Assembly (NCBI GenBank): GCA_023053545.1
Contig: JAKZAN010000006.1
Coordinates: 12,345,412 to 12,409,411, forward strand
Length of the DNA: 64,000 bases
Direction of reading: 5' to 3'
Source: Lepidurus packardi
Lineage: Eukaryota > Arthropoda > Branchiopoda > Notostraca > Triopsidae
Part shown: positions 54,615 through 64,000 of the stretch, one piece after another
Layout: each line of letters opens with the position of its first letter
Position numbering within the stretch: the first letter of the stretch is position 1
The notes under the pieces: generated by a model
Told to the model about the DNA's origin: nothing
Databases searched by the model: none
The model's input: the letters and a program-made list of their open reading frames with translations, nothing else
Position numbers and translations under genes: made by a program

Positions 54615-57600
54615 TTCACAAAGAGTGCGATTAAACCTTTCAGTTGTCCGTTACACGCAGGGTGATATGGCGTAGTGCGCAATTTCTTGATCCCTAACCT
54701 TGCACACAAACATCTTATCAAGTGAGACTCAAAATTTGTCCCTTGGTCGGTGAGAATCGACTTGGGGATTCCGAAACGACAAATAAAGTTGACTAAACAA
54801 TTACAGACACTCTCCGCGGTCTGATCAGACAGCGCATAAACCTCCACCCATTTCGTGAACAAATCAGAAACGACCAAGACATATTTATTTCCTGAACTAG
54901 CACTTGTCAACGACAGAATGTCCATTGAGACTTGAGAAAACGGCTCGCCAATGACAGGCACGAATTTTAACGGCTGACGGTGTGGGCGAGAATCAATCTT
55001 CGTTGATAAACAACTAGGACACTGCCGACAATACTCCCTAACCTGCTTCTTAAGGTTATACCAATAATACATAGGAGTGACACGCGAAAGCGTCTTGCGA
55101 ACCCCTAAATGCCCTGCGGTTGGAGCTTCATGAGCCAACCGCAACACTTCATTGCGCAACAATGGTGGAACCACTTGCTGAAAACCTTGCGACCCGCTTC
55201 CGTCAGTACTACGATAAATCCTGATACCATCAGTGGTATAATCAGCTGAATCTCCGAGATAAAAACGAACCTCGTCAGACAGATCGTCAGGAATGGGCAT
55301 ATTACCCTCAGCACTAGATTGCAAATACTTGATAAACCATTCATAACTAGTGTTTTGCTCGTCGGGAACGCTCAACTTACGACATTGACGAGACAGAGCA
55401 TCAGCATGGGGAATATCTTTACCCGGACGGTGCCGGACCTCGAAACTGTATTGACCTAACCACAATACCCATCTAGCCAGTCGAGGAGATCTATCCCCCA
55501 ACGAACGCCAAAACTTCAACGCCTGGTGGTCGGTTATTATGGTGAATGGACGACAGAGCAAATAATGTCGGTATTTTTCGATACCATTCAACAGAGCTAA
55601 AAACTCTTGCTCCGTCGTGAAATAATTCACCTCCGCGGGTTTCCACAAACCTGACGCATACGAAACAGCATAATCCAAACCCTCGTCATCTTCTTGCGAC
55701 AACACTGCGCCCCAACCCACCCTACTGGCGTCAGTTGTCAGAATAAGCGGCCTACCCAGGTCAATGTTACGTAAAACAGGCTCGGAACAAAGTTTATCCT
55801 TTAGCTGGCCAAAAGCTAAACCACACTCATCACTCCACACAAACGGTACTTCTTTACGAGTTAACCGAACAATGGGTGCTACAATCCGCGCGAAATCTGG
55901 TACAAAATGACGATAATAGCTACACAACCCAATGAACTGCCTAACCTCTCTGACATTTTGTGGGACAGGCCATTTTCGGACCTTCTCGGATTTATCTAAG
56001 GCTGGTCTAATTTTGTCACCTGCGAGAACATGACCCAAGAACGTGACTTCACGGGTAAAGAAACTGCACTTTTCAGGGTTCAGTTTTAACCCATGTTCTC
56101 TCAACCGGTCTAATACTAACCTCACATCTTCAAGGTGCTTATCGAAACTTGAACTAAACACCAACACATCATCAAGATAAATTAAGGCAATTTGCCACTG
56201 AAGACCTGTCAGAACTCGGTTCATCATCCGCTGGAACGTACTTGTGGCGTTGCATAATCCAAACGGTAGAACGCGGAACTGGTACAATCCTTCGCTCATA
56301 GTAAAAGCAGTAACTTCTTGCGAATCTACGTCCATCGGAACCTGCCAATACCCGCTTCTCTGATCCAAACTCGTGTACCAACTAGCGGTACCTATTGCAC
56401 CTAACAAATCATCAATCCTAGGCAAGGGGTAACTATCTTTTACGGTCACATTATTGACTTTGCGGAAGTCAACACAAAATCGATAAGAGTCATCCTTCTT
56501 TTTGACCAATACTATGGGACTAGCCCATGGGGATGTACTTGGCTCGATTATACCGGAATCAAGCATGTCCCTTATCTGCTCATGCACTACATCCCGCAAA
56601 TGAACTGGTACTCTATAGGGCACCTGCTTGATCGGATGACCCGACGTCACGATCTTATGACTAACCTCCTTCACGCGACCCACCTCGCCGTGGAGAGAAA
56701 ATACATCTTTGTACTCTTCCAGAAGGGAACGTACCTTACTGGACTGCTGGTCGGATAGCTCTTTCAGCTGGGGAGGCCAAACGGATGTCTCCTCCCCTGG
56801 ACCTACATTAGCTCGACTACAAGGTGGTAACACCTCGTCAGTCAACAAGACAGCTGACACTTCACCAATGACGGAATCTGCCTCTAACCTAAACGGCTGA
56901 TCTGCCGTGTTGCAAATCAATACGGTAACTACTTCACTGGTGTCGTTAACACAAGCTCTAGCAACTAGGATTCCTTTGCCTACGAACTCTTTACACGGTT
57001 CTATAATTAAAGTTTCTCCTAACTCGACTCTACGCGAACAAAAGGGCAAACGGACTGAAGCAGATAAAAAAGTTTCAGAGTCAGGTGGCAAACCCACGGC
57101 TTCTCTGATCTTAACTGAACCTCTGAACGCATCCAACAGTACCTCTTGGCCAAGTAATCTTAACGTACCTTTACCAAAATCAAGTTGGGCAGAAGTAGCT
57201 TTTAGGAAATCCATGCCAAGAATCAACTCATCATGACAGTTCACAATTAATACATCTAAACTAACTTCTCCCTTCTTACCCCAAGACAAGGCTACTTTGG
57301 CTTCGCCCTCTACTTTTAAGGCTAAATCCCTCTTAGCAGTCGTAACCTGACACTGACTAGGTCTAATTACCAAGTCTGACAAATGATCGGCTACGTACGA
57401 GCTCAACAGGGTGCACTGGCTCCCACTATCTAAGATAGCATTACAAATCACATCAGCTACTCGGATCTTTAGGACCGGGCACGACTCTACTGCAACTCTA
57501 CGGGATACTGCACTTTCTTCAGCTACTTGACAATTCTTGCTCAAGTGTCCTACCTTTTTACATTTACTACATATGATCTTACAACTTTCCTTCAAATGAC

Positions 57601-57634
57601 CCTTCACGTACAACTCGAACAAGCTACAGGACAA
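54608..57634 (-). pseudogene. pol: Gypsy-2 pol: protease, RT, RNase H, integrase
   Basis: About 1000 residues: a knuckle CSKCKKVGHLSKNC, protease ILDSGSQCTLLS, RT with FRVLPFGLCNATSTFQR and catalytic YLDDVLVFS, RNase H LILTTDASRVGWGAVL, integrase zinc domain (HEAPTAGHLGVRKT...CRQCPSC) and core (MDILSL, LTDQGTNFES). The frame is lost near 54640 in YHPACNGQ by a one-base deletion relative to Gypsy-1. It needs two indels repaired to be whole. Confidence 0.9.
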
Positions 57635-58299
57635 TCCCTTACTAAGTGTCCGGACTGCTTACAACCATAACATTTCGAGCCTGACGCTCCGTCCTTGCTA
57701 GGGGAAGATTTCGACTTACCCCCGCTTCTTGTCTTATCCGTAATCGACAACTTACGGTTAGACGCGGACTTGATCGGTGTAGATTGGCGGACAACTTCTT
57801 TGGACACCCGCATGATGTTCAACTTCTCCACATGGGCAGCAACGGATGTCAGCTGGGCATCGTAGAAACGGGGCCGCCAATCGGCCAGTAGCCCTTTCAC
57901 AAATTGCTCAGTGACAAAACGCTCGATGATGTCTTCTGCGACGATGTCGGTGTTAGCAGTTTTAAACAACCGGCGAAGATCGCTTCCGTATACATGGGCT
58001 GACTCCTCCCGCGACAGGGTGCGATTGTAGAATTCCGTCAGCTTCAAACGTTGGGCTTCTTTGGGTTGAAATACGCGAGACAGCCCCTCCACGAGCTCGG
58101 TGAAGGCAGTAGGCGGGGGAGACAAACAGTCTAACACACATTCAGCATCCTCTACCATTAACGCTGGTAAGATGCGAAACATTTGCCCATCGGTCCAACT
58201 GTTAGCTACCGCTACTCGACGAAACCGGGCCATGAACTTGCTGAAATCGCCCTTACCATCGAACTCAGGCGCACTGACAACCAACTTCTGCTGCGCCAT
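57604..58299 (-). pseudogene. gag: Gypsy-2 gag
   Basis: ATG at 58299 (MAQQKLVVSAPEFDGKGDF); the open frame starts earlier with GTG at 58395. A retrotransposon gag core (GDFSKFMARFRRVAVANSW, FNRTL-like NRTLSREESAHVYGSDL) and one zinc knuckle CYGCKQSGHLVRDC follow. A frameshift lies near 57615 inside the second knuckle (CSSCT), so pol continues in another register. Confidence 0.85.
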
Positions 58300-58466
58300 T
58301 TCGACAGCCTCACTCACTCCAATGTCAACTGTCGATAACTCAGCCTCAACTGGGTCCACTTTTACAGTAACACCGAGAAAACTGGGAGCCGCCACTGTTC
58401 TTTCACTTTAATGTACTAAAGCCAAAACCAAAACCGGATCGAATAAATTCGTATCCCACCGCTGAC

Positions 58467-58868
58467 TGCTGAGTTTCTTACTTTTATTAAACTCAACAAC
58501 TTAACAAGGTAGACGTAGGCAGGCGGTTTTAATAGTTTTATTTAGTAAAAAGAAAGCAGAGAAACAGCACACTTGTACTCACAGACCAAAAACACTGTCA
58601 TAACAGAACCCACGTGTTTCGTCTCAGTCGAAAGACAGCACATAATAACAACTGCGGGTCGACTCCCCTTTGGCGCGACCCAGGCTTCACCTTTTATACC
58701 CGCGTCGTGTGCCACTTGTACTTATACCCTCGGCCTTCCACCGACGTGGACTTACTTAGTTCTCCTGAAGGACAACACAACTTCTACACAACTTCTAAAC
58801 CCCTACCAGAAGAACTTGTCCACGTCGGAGGAAAGCCAGGGGTATCGCCACGTGTGGGGATCTCAACA
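58467..58868 (-). repeat. Gypsy-2 5' LTR (right)
   Basis: 402 bp, uninterrupted. It shows the empty site of Gypsy-1 (TTTCTTACTTTTATTAAAC near 58473). On the minus strand it is followed by G and TCAGCGGTGGGAT, the primer site. Confidence 0.9.
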
Positions 58869-58872
58869 CTAT

Positions 58873-59168
58873 TAATAATTTTTTGTAATTTATAGAAAAT
58901 AAGTTATGTTTTTATGCTTAGAAATAGCGATAATTTAAAATAATGTTATAATTTACATTTATTATGAAATTATTTTTATTCAAAATTCACATTTTTATAT
59001 TAGGATAAATACTAAATTTTAATAAGAATTTAAATAATATAGCTATGAGTAGAATACTATTACAAAGAATTTAATGTGTGAATTACAATTAAGGAACTCG
59101 GCAAACCTATTTTTGGCTTGTTTATCCCAAACATCTCCTTGTGATATAATACAATGTATAGCCTGCTC
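58873..59168 (+). pseudogene. rrnL: Nuclear mitochondrial 16S rRNA copy, second segment
   Basis: AT-rich sequence with the conserved 16S words AATTAAGGAACTCGGCAAA and CTTGTTTATCCCAAACATCT (the latter near the universal 16S forward primer site), ending at GCCTGCTC, the target of the hAT-like insert. Sense strand is plus. Substitutions in otherwise invariant positions and the insertions mark it as a nuclear copy. Confidence 0.85.
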
Positions 59169-59963
59169 CACAGTATAGAGGTTTACACAGTATGGTAACA
59201 GGGGTGTCCTTCCAATGTTAAGGTTTTCTCACAAATCTCTCGGTCCCAAGAGGATGTGGGGTAACAAGGAACATAGGAGGGATGGATTCACAGAATTGCC
59301 CATCCTACCCCAGAAGTAGGCATTCCTAATCTACTAGAAAAAGGGTTCGAGAAGAGAAGAAAACATTCAGAAAACGGGGGACTGGTGGCCTTTCTCTAGG
59401 GAGTTTTGGGCTGACGTAGGGTCCTACCGTCAACGCGCGCATTTGAAAGTGTTTTTGGAAAAATGCCTATGCTATTTTTTGGTAATAAGTCTTACACTAA
59501 TCCCTTTCAAGTTCACATTGCTTGTTCACAATGGATAACTCGTATATAGACATAAATTGTCATAACAACACATATAGACATTAATATACATGGGTATTTT
59601 TATAGTATATGGAGTTAAACCTGTATACTATAAAACACCTATGTATGGGTTGCAAAATAGACTGCCTCCTCGTGGTGCAACCTGGGTAACGCAAAATAGT
59701 CTATAATGTGTATACGTGTTGTGCTTTGACCTAGTTAATTCATCTTTTATTTTAAGCTCACATAGTTTAAAGCAGTAGATTTAAATTACGCGCTTTGTAA
59801 ACCGTCGTGACCTTTTTTGAACTGCACTGGGAGGTTTGCGAATGTACCCTTTCGTCTTCTGGCCTTTTAGCTGAATATTACTCTGGGGACCGAGAAGGTC
59901 GTCAGAAAACCTTAACATTGGAAGATAGCCCTGTTACCATACTGTGTAAACCTCTATACTGTG
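59169..59963. mobile_element. Non-autonomous hAT-like element in the 16S copy
   Basis: 795 bp with long imperfect inverted ends (CACAGTATAGAGGTTTACAC, continuing through GGTAACAGGG to about 60 bp) and an 8-bp target duplication GCCTGCTC (59161-59168, 59964-59971). An 8-bp duplication fits hAT (or P) elements. No transposase; the interior has only short frames. Confidence 0.9.
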
Positions 59964-59971
59964 GCCTGCTC

Positions 59972-60289
59972 TATGAATTGTTTTAAATGGCAGCGGGATT
60001 TTGACCTTGCGAAGGTAGCACAATCATTAGTCCTTTAATTGAAGGCTGGTATGAATGGCTGGACGAGAACATTTCTGTCTCTATTGTAAAATTTGAATTT
60101 AATTTTGAAGTGAAAAAGCGAAAATAATTTTGAGGGACGATAAGACCCTATGGATCTTTATACGAATTTATAATAAAAAGATTAGTTAGTTACAGCTTAT
60201 TATATATAAGTATTGTGTTGGGGCGACTGAAAGAAATATAGATCCCTTTTTAATAATAAATATAATTCTATAGAAGTGTAATGACCCTT

Positions 60290-60290
<1 letters not shown>
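59972..60290 (+). pseudogene. rrnL: Nuclear mitochondrial 16S rRNA copy, third segment
   Basis: Continues after the hAT-like insert with TATGAATTGTTTTAAATGG, TTTTGACCTTGCGAAGGTAG, ATGAATGGCTGGACGAGAAC, GACGATAAGACCCTATGGAT and TGTTGGGGCGACTGAAAG, the central and peptidyl-transferase-side part of mitochondrial 16S. It stops at the poly(T) of LINE-D. The pattern (ATCATTAGTCCTTTAATTGA, GGCTGGTATGAATGG) looks crustacean-like; this is my impression, not a search result. Confidence 0.9.
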
Positions 60291-60334
<44 letters not shown>

Positions 60335-63185
60335 TTTAACCCGCGTAGGCTGACGCCTGTTGCGGTGAACGATCGAATTTGTACATCAACGCAGTACACA
60401 ATATACACTAAAGTCAAAATACCAAATGCACTGAAGGGAGTATGTACAGGGTACATTTGTGGGGGAGGGGGATAATGAGGGGGTGGTGGCTATTTACATA
60501 TGCTTGGCCGCTTCCATAAATTTAATGATAGATGGGAATAGCTTTGGGCTTGACAAAATTTCTTGAGGGTTGAAGTGCACTTTGTGCCTGCTTAAATCCC
60601 TGAGCAACATGGCTCTTTCCCTGTTCAAATTGCGACAATGGAATAACAAGTGGGAGAGATTTTGGAAAGAACGATCTTAGCAAGAACACCTGACCGATGT
60701 CCCTTTACCAGTGCGCAGTAGGTAGGACTTCGTCGGGAAATGAGTTGTTCGTATCTGGATCAGCTTACTGATGATCCGACGATGGAGTTTTACGTCCACG
60801 ATACTGCGGCTGCAGGGTCCAACGTTAAGATCCTTTAGGGGGCTCTCTACTTCTTCCCATCGGCTTAACCACTTCTTCATCGTCGCTTCTTTGATCCAGT
60901 GGAGGGCTTCGGCTTGGCTTTCGGGTCTATTGGCCCATGTAATGGACAGGAGCTGACGTGCTCTATCTGGGCACGAAGTATATGACTTGTGCTTTGGTTG
61001 GATTGGTGTGGTAGGCCAACAATTCCAACTTCTGGAACCAAAATGTCGTAGTAACACGGATTCCAGGAGAAGGTCCAAGGGTAGTAAGCCTGTCTCAACT
61101 TCAAGAGCAGTAGTTGGAGTTGTCCTTAAGGTGCCAGTTACTGTTAGCAGACCTTGTCTGTATGCTTGCTTCAGGGGTCGAAGACAGGGCTCGAGGCGTT
61201 GCACCAGGCCGGGTAACCATATCGCATTTTTGACACGACCGTGGCTTGGAAAAGCGTTCGAAGTTGGGAGCAGTAGATCGACTTTGAGACTTGTGACAGT
61301 TTCCTAATTCTTTGCGTGATTAGGAAGCTTTGGGTCGCCACACGGGCTACGTGTGCTTTCCATGACAACTTCGAATCGTACGTCAACCCGAGGTACCGAA
61401 CGGTCTCTTTCGGTTGGATTACCAATGTACCCCAGACTAGGGGGGCAACTTCCGGAGTTCGTATACGCGAAAAGTGGATTAGCTCCGTTTTTTCCTTGGA
61501 GAACTCCAACCGTACTTTTCCCCCACTTTACAAGGGCAGACAGGTTCTTAGCGAGAAACTCCACATTCATTTCGCTTGATGATCCTGAGGTGTCAAAGAG
61601 CAGATCATCGGCAAAAAGCTTGGATCCAATGCGCTTTCGCTTTATGACGCTAAGCGAGCCGGTGATATAGGTGAGGAAGAGGACTGGGGATAGAGGGGAC
61701 CCTTGAGGGACTCCTTTCCGGATGTGATATGTGTCACTCCTGTCGGACCCGTGTGCCACAAACGCTAGTCGATCTTGGAGAAAACTTCTGTTCCCTTCTA
61801 ACAGTTTTGATGGGATTTTTAATTTACGTAGTACTTCCACCAGTTTGACGTGATCGACGTTATCGAACGCCCCTTTGATATCCAAAAGTAGAGCTGTGGG
61901 GACTTTACGTTTGTCGAAGCTTTCGAGTACTGCGTTGCTGAGGGATAACAGGGCATCCGTCGTGGATCTCCCTGGTCTAAAACCCCATTGCGAGTCGGAT
62001 AGGATATGGTGTTCTTCTAGATAAGCTTGAAATCTTCTGGCGACAGCTTTCTCCAGCAGTTTGCCCAGGATGGGGAGCAGTGCAATTGGACGGAAGCTCT
62101 CTATTGAATGGTGGTCAGGTTTTCCGGGTTTTGGAAGAGGGAGAACTTTTGCCGTTTTCCATGACTTTGGAAAATACCCGAGGGAGGGAGATGCGTTGAA
62201 GATGTTAAGTACCGGTCTATCAATGGCCCGCCATACTGCTTTGAGGACAGTTGATTGGATGTCGTCGACACCGGCTGCTTTGTTAGGTCGTAATTCTCGG
62301 AGTAAATCAGAGATTTCTTCCATTGAGAATTCTTGCTTCAGCGAACTGCGCGTGTTTGTTCGTCTCGACGAATTACTAGAAATCTTCATGGGAGCTGGCC
62401 TCTGTGGATCTCTGGTTGGTACACCTTCTAGCAATTTTTCTGCTATGTAGTTTAGCTTCAGTCTTCCATCTGGAAAAACACCACCATCTTCTTGACGAAG
62501 GAGATCCAGTCTGTTGCTGCTGGTTTCTTGTTTGAGCTTGCGATCCAAATTCCAAACTATTCTGTTATCGGGCGTGTCCATCTTCTTCGACCAGTACTCA
62601 TCACGGCGCCGTCTTGTTACTGATCGGTACTGGTTCCTAGCACTCTTCCAGACTTCTTCCAGTCTCCGTCCTCCAAATTGGCGGTAACTCCGGAGTGCTT
62701 TGGCCGCTTGTTTACGAAGGTCAATCAGCTCTCTGTTCCACCATGGGTTTGCTCTGGCTTTTCCGCATTTTCTGGGTATGTGGGTTACCATTGCTCGTTG
62801 GATCGTGGAAGTCAACTTCTCTGTGGCAGCATCGATGGCTTCTGCGCCCAATAGGTCTGCAAACATATGGTGAGACTCCGTTAGTAGGGGCACCGCGCCT
62901 AATTCCCACAAAGGACAGCAGGATAGCTTCATGATCGGATTCATTGTAGAAGTTTTCGTCGTCAAGGAGGCTCCACTGCACTTGAGTTGCTAACTGGGCT
63001 GAGGTCCACGTGAGGTCAATTGTGGAGGAATGCCCTCTTTCGTTTCTGAAGGTGGGAAGGTTCCAGTTGTTTAGTAGCTGCAGGTTGTTATCCGTCACCC
63101 AGTCGTATAGTTGACATCCCGCCAAGTCTGGAGTTTTTGCTTCCCACAACCAGTGGTGGGCATTGAAATCTCCCGTTATTAAATA
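60291..63185 (-). mobile_element. LINE-D, 5'-truncated jockey-like retrotransposon
   Basis: Poly(A) of 37 (T at 60292-60328), the same 3' terminal motif as LINE-C (GCGTAGGCTGACGCCTGTTG on the plus strand), ORF2 only, starting within the endonuclease at about 63178. No matching target duplication was found around it. Confidence 0.85.
60677..63178 (-). pseudogene. LINE-D ORF2 (endonuclease end and reverse transcriptase), frameshifted
   Basis: 63178-62721 reads ITGDFNAHHWLWEA, PTFRNERGHSSTIDL and NESDHEAILLSF; a shift near 62900 leads to the frame 62965-61304 with KAAGVDDIQSTVLKAVW, FRPIALLPILGKLLEK, LLLDIKGAFDNV, GVPQGSPLSPVLF and catalytic FADDLLFD. Further shifts near 61505 and 61190 separate the thumb (ETVRYLGLTYDSKLSW) and the C-terminus (TTHFPTKSYLLRTGKGTSVRC). 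Confidence 0.85.
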
Positions 63186-63314
63186 ACTGGAGCCAATTCG
63201 CTGACTTCTTCTTAGGATGACGTGAATTTCTTATAAAGTATGGAAATAAAATGAGGCCTGCGTTGTGTGTTGAGGTTTGGGGTAAGGGCCTTTGGGGTAA
63301 GGGTCATTCTGTTT

Positions 63315-63332
63315 TGGTGCCGTGACCAGGAT
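63315..63332 (+). promoter_or_regulatory. Primer binding site, tRNA-His type
   Basis: TGGTGCCGTGACCAGGAT; the complement agrees with the 3' end of animal tRNA-His with CCA as I know it. The site overlaps the gag start codon (ATG at 63331) by two bases, so there is essentially no leader. Confidence 0.65.
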
Positions 63333-64000
63333 GGCCGAGTCCCTCTCAAATCTTAAACGAGCTCGTGGCGCATCACGCGGCCACATTACTCGAACGAAGA
63401 ATCTTGGCGAGAATCTTTTGCAAAATATCTTGACTCCGGTAGAGATGGTAAGCCAACTTTCCCGTATAATTGCGATCCTACAAGACAAGAAAGTGGTAGT
63501 CGACGGAGTAACGGACCAAATCAAAGCCGCCTTAACGCTTGACACCGACTTAGATTAAGAGTATAGACAAGACGAAGTCTGGCAATCCGAGTTTGATGAA
63601 ATATTCATGAGATTTGAGTCCAAGCTCGCCTTCTACAGAACTTTACCTGCCACAGCCTCACAACCCTCGTCTTCTCCCATGGCTACTTTAGCTAACCCTT
63701 TGATTACTATTACCCCTGTTCCATCCTCGTCCTATCCCAATGCTTCCGTTGCCACCACCCCCTTTTTGCGAAAATCGAAACTTCCTACCCTGCAATTACG
63801 TAGATTCGATGGAGATGTACTGGAATGGCAGTCCTTTTGGGACCAATTTCGCGGTGAGATCCACGACGACCCCACCCTCTCCCCCGCAGTTAAATTCAAC
63901 TATCTTCTTTCCGTATTGGAAAAGGATGCCAGAGAAGCGATCACCGGTCTTCAACCGTCCGATGTCCACTATATGGAAGCTATCGCCATCCTACAGGAGA
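63331..64000 (+). pseudogene. gag: BEL-2 gag, partial, with an in-frame stop
   Basis: ATG 63331 (MAESLSNLKRARGAS). The same frame continues past a TAA at 63556-63558 into a recognisable Pao gag core (LPTLQLRRFDGDVLEWQSFW, then SPAVKFNYLLSVLEKDA) up to the window edge. Only this one nonsense codon is seen. Confidence 0.8.

Larger units (their letters stand above)
48089..58868 (-). mobile_element. Gypsy-2 LTR retrotransposon, carrying nested Gypsy-1
   Basis: The right LTR is 58467-58868 (402 bp). The left LTR is 48089-48106 plus 53493-53876 (18 + 384 = 402 bp), interrupted by Gypsy-1. The target duplication CTAT is at 48085-48088 and 58869-58872. A purine tract (AGAGGTGGAGGA on the minus strand) abuts the left LTR, so the element reads on the minus strand. 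LTR copies differ at two positions that I saw (near 53616/58610 and 53765/58757). Confidence 0.93.
63186..64000 (+). mobile_element. BEL-2 BEL/Pao retrotransposon, 5' end, runs off window
   Basis: A partial LTR (about 63186-63306, with TATAAA near 63234 and AATAAA near 63247), a tRNA-His-type primer site and the gag start. The beginning of the LTR is missing where LINE-D adjoins. Confidence 0.75.

Noticed and set aside
58873..60290. Functional mitochondrial genome segment in the window
   Set aside because: It is embedded in nuclear retrotransposons and split by insertions; it is a nuclear copy.
60268..60456. 62-codon frame with poly-Lys
   Set aside because: It is the LINE-D poly(A) tail read as lysine codons.
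1..64000. CRISPR array or bacterial operon
   Set aside because: No regularly spaced identical repeats with unique spacers; introns and element types are eukaryotic.

Overview
This is eukaryotic, very probably arthropod, DNA built almost entirely of transposable elements. The supporting signs are GT-AG introns, BEL/Pao and Ty3/Gypsy elements, jockey-like LINEs, Harbinger and TTAA-target DNA transposons, TTAGG-type degenerate repeats, a nuclear copy of an arthropod-like mitochondrial 16S rRNA gene, and the 3' exons of a grainyhead-like gene. No intact host gene was found. The species cannot be named from the sequence; the 16S text looks crustacean-like to me, but only weakly.

Layout, left part (1-20,970): a huge imperfect palindrome. 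Two nearly identical copies of a ~6.2 kb TTAA-flanked DNA transposon (Kolobok-like, encoding a Mutator-type DDE transposase fused to a YqaJ PD-(D/E)XK nuclease) lie in inverted orientation at 103-6266 and 12288-18853. Copy A sits inside exon 2 of a Harbinger Myb-like gene; taking it out with one TTAA restores that reading frame. Copy B has Harbinger transposase on one side and the inverted duplicate of the Myb gene on the other, so it is a rearrangement product. The 6 kb spacer holds the 3' half of an env-bearing Gypsy (errantivirus-like) element and a Harbinger transposase fragment. The Harbinger element continues rightwards with a convergent, broken transposase (19,406-20,662).

Middle part: a complete BEL/Pao element (20,971-27,538; identical 316-bp LTRs, 5-bp target duplication, tRNA-Phe primer site) whose gag-pol is split by two frameshifts. 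Then come MITEs and minisatellite-like DNA (27,540-29,350), and LINE-A (29,351-36,420, minus) into which an intact full-length LINE-B (30,700-35,575) is inserted with a 14-bp target duplication. LINE-C (37,145-42,142, plus, 10-bp target duplication) is full length but mutated. It lies just upstream of an unprocessed pseudogene of grainyhead (42,496-44,080).

Right part: a Gypsy 5' fragment (44,191-44,868), degenerate tandem repeats, a MITE, a head-to-head TTAGG/CCTAA tract (47,631-47,803), and a nested block. A mitochondrial 16S pseudogene is split by Gypsy-2 (48,089-58,868). Gypsy-2 has in its left LTR a structurally intact Gypsy-1 (48,107-53,488). The 16S copy is also split by an 8-bp-TSD hAT-like non-autonomous element (59,169-59,963). 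LINE-D (5' truncated) and the start of a second BEL/Pao element (tRNA-His primer site) run to the window end.

The elements do not form a pathway; their value is a stratigraphy. Empty-site sequences can be read for four insertions (Kolobok A, LINE-B, Gypsy-1, hAT-like), and these give exact boundaries and relative ages. The plausibly mobile copies are LINE-B (both ORFs intact) and Gypsy-1 (one 1.5-kilo-residue gag-pol frame, identical LTRs).
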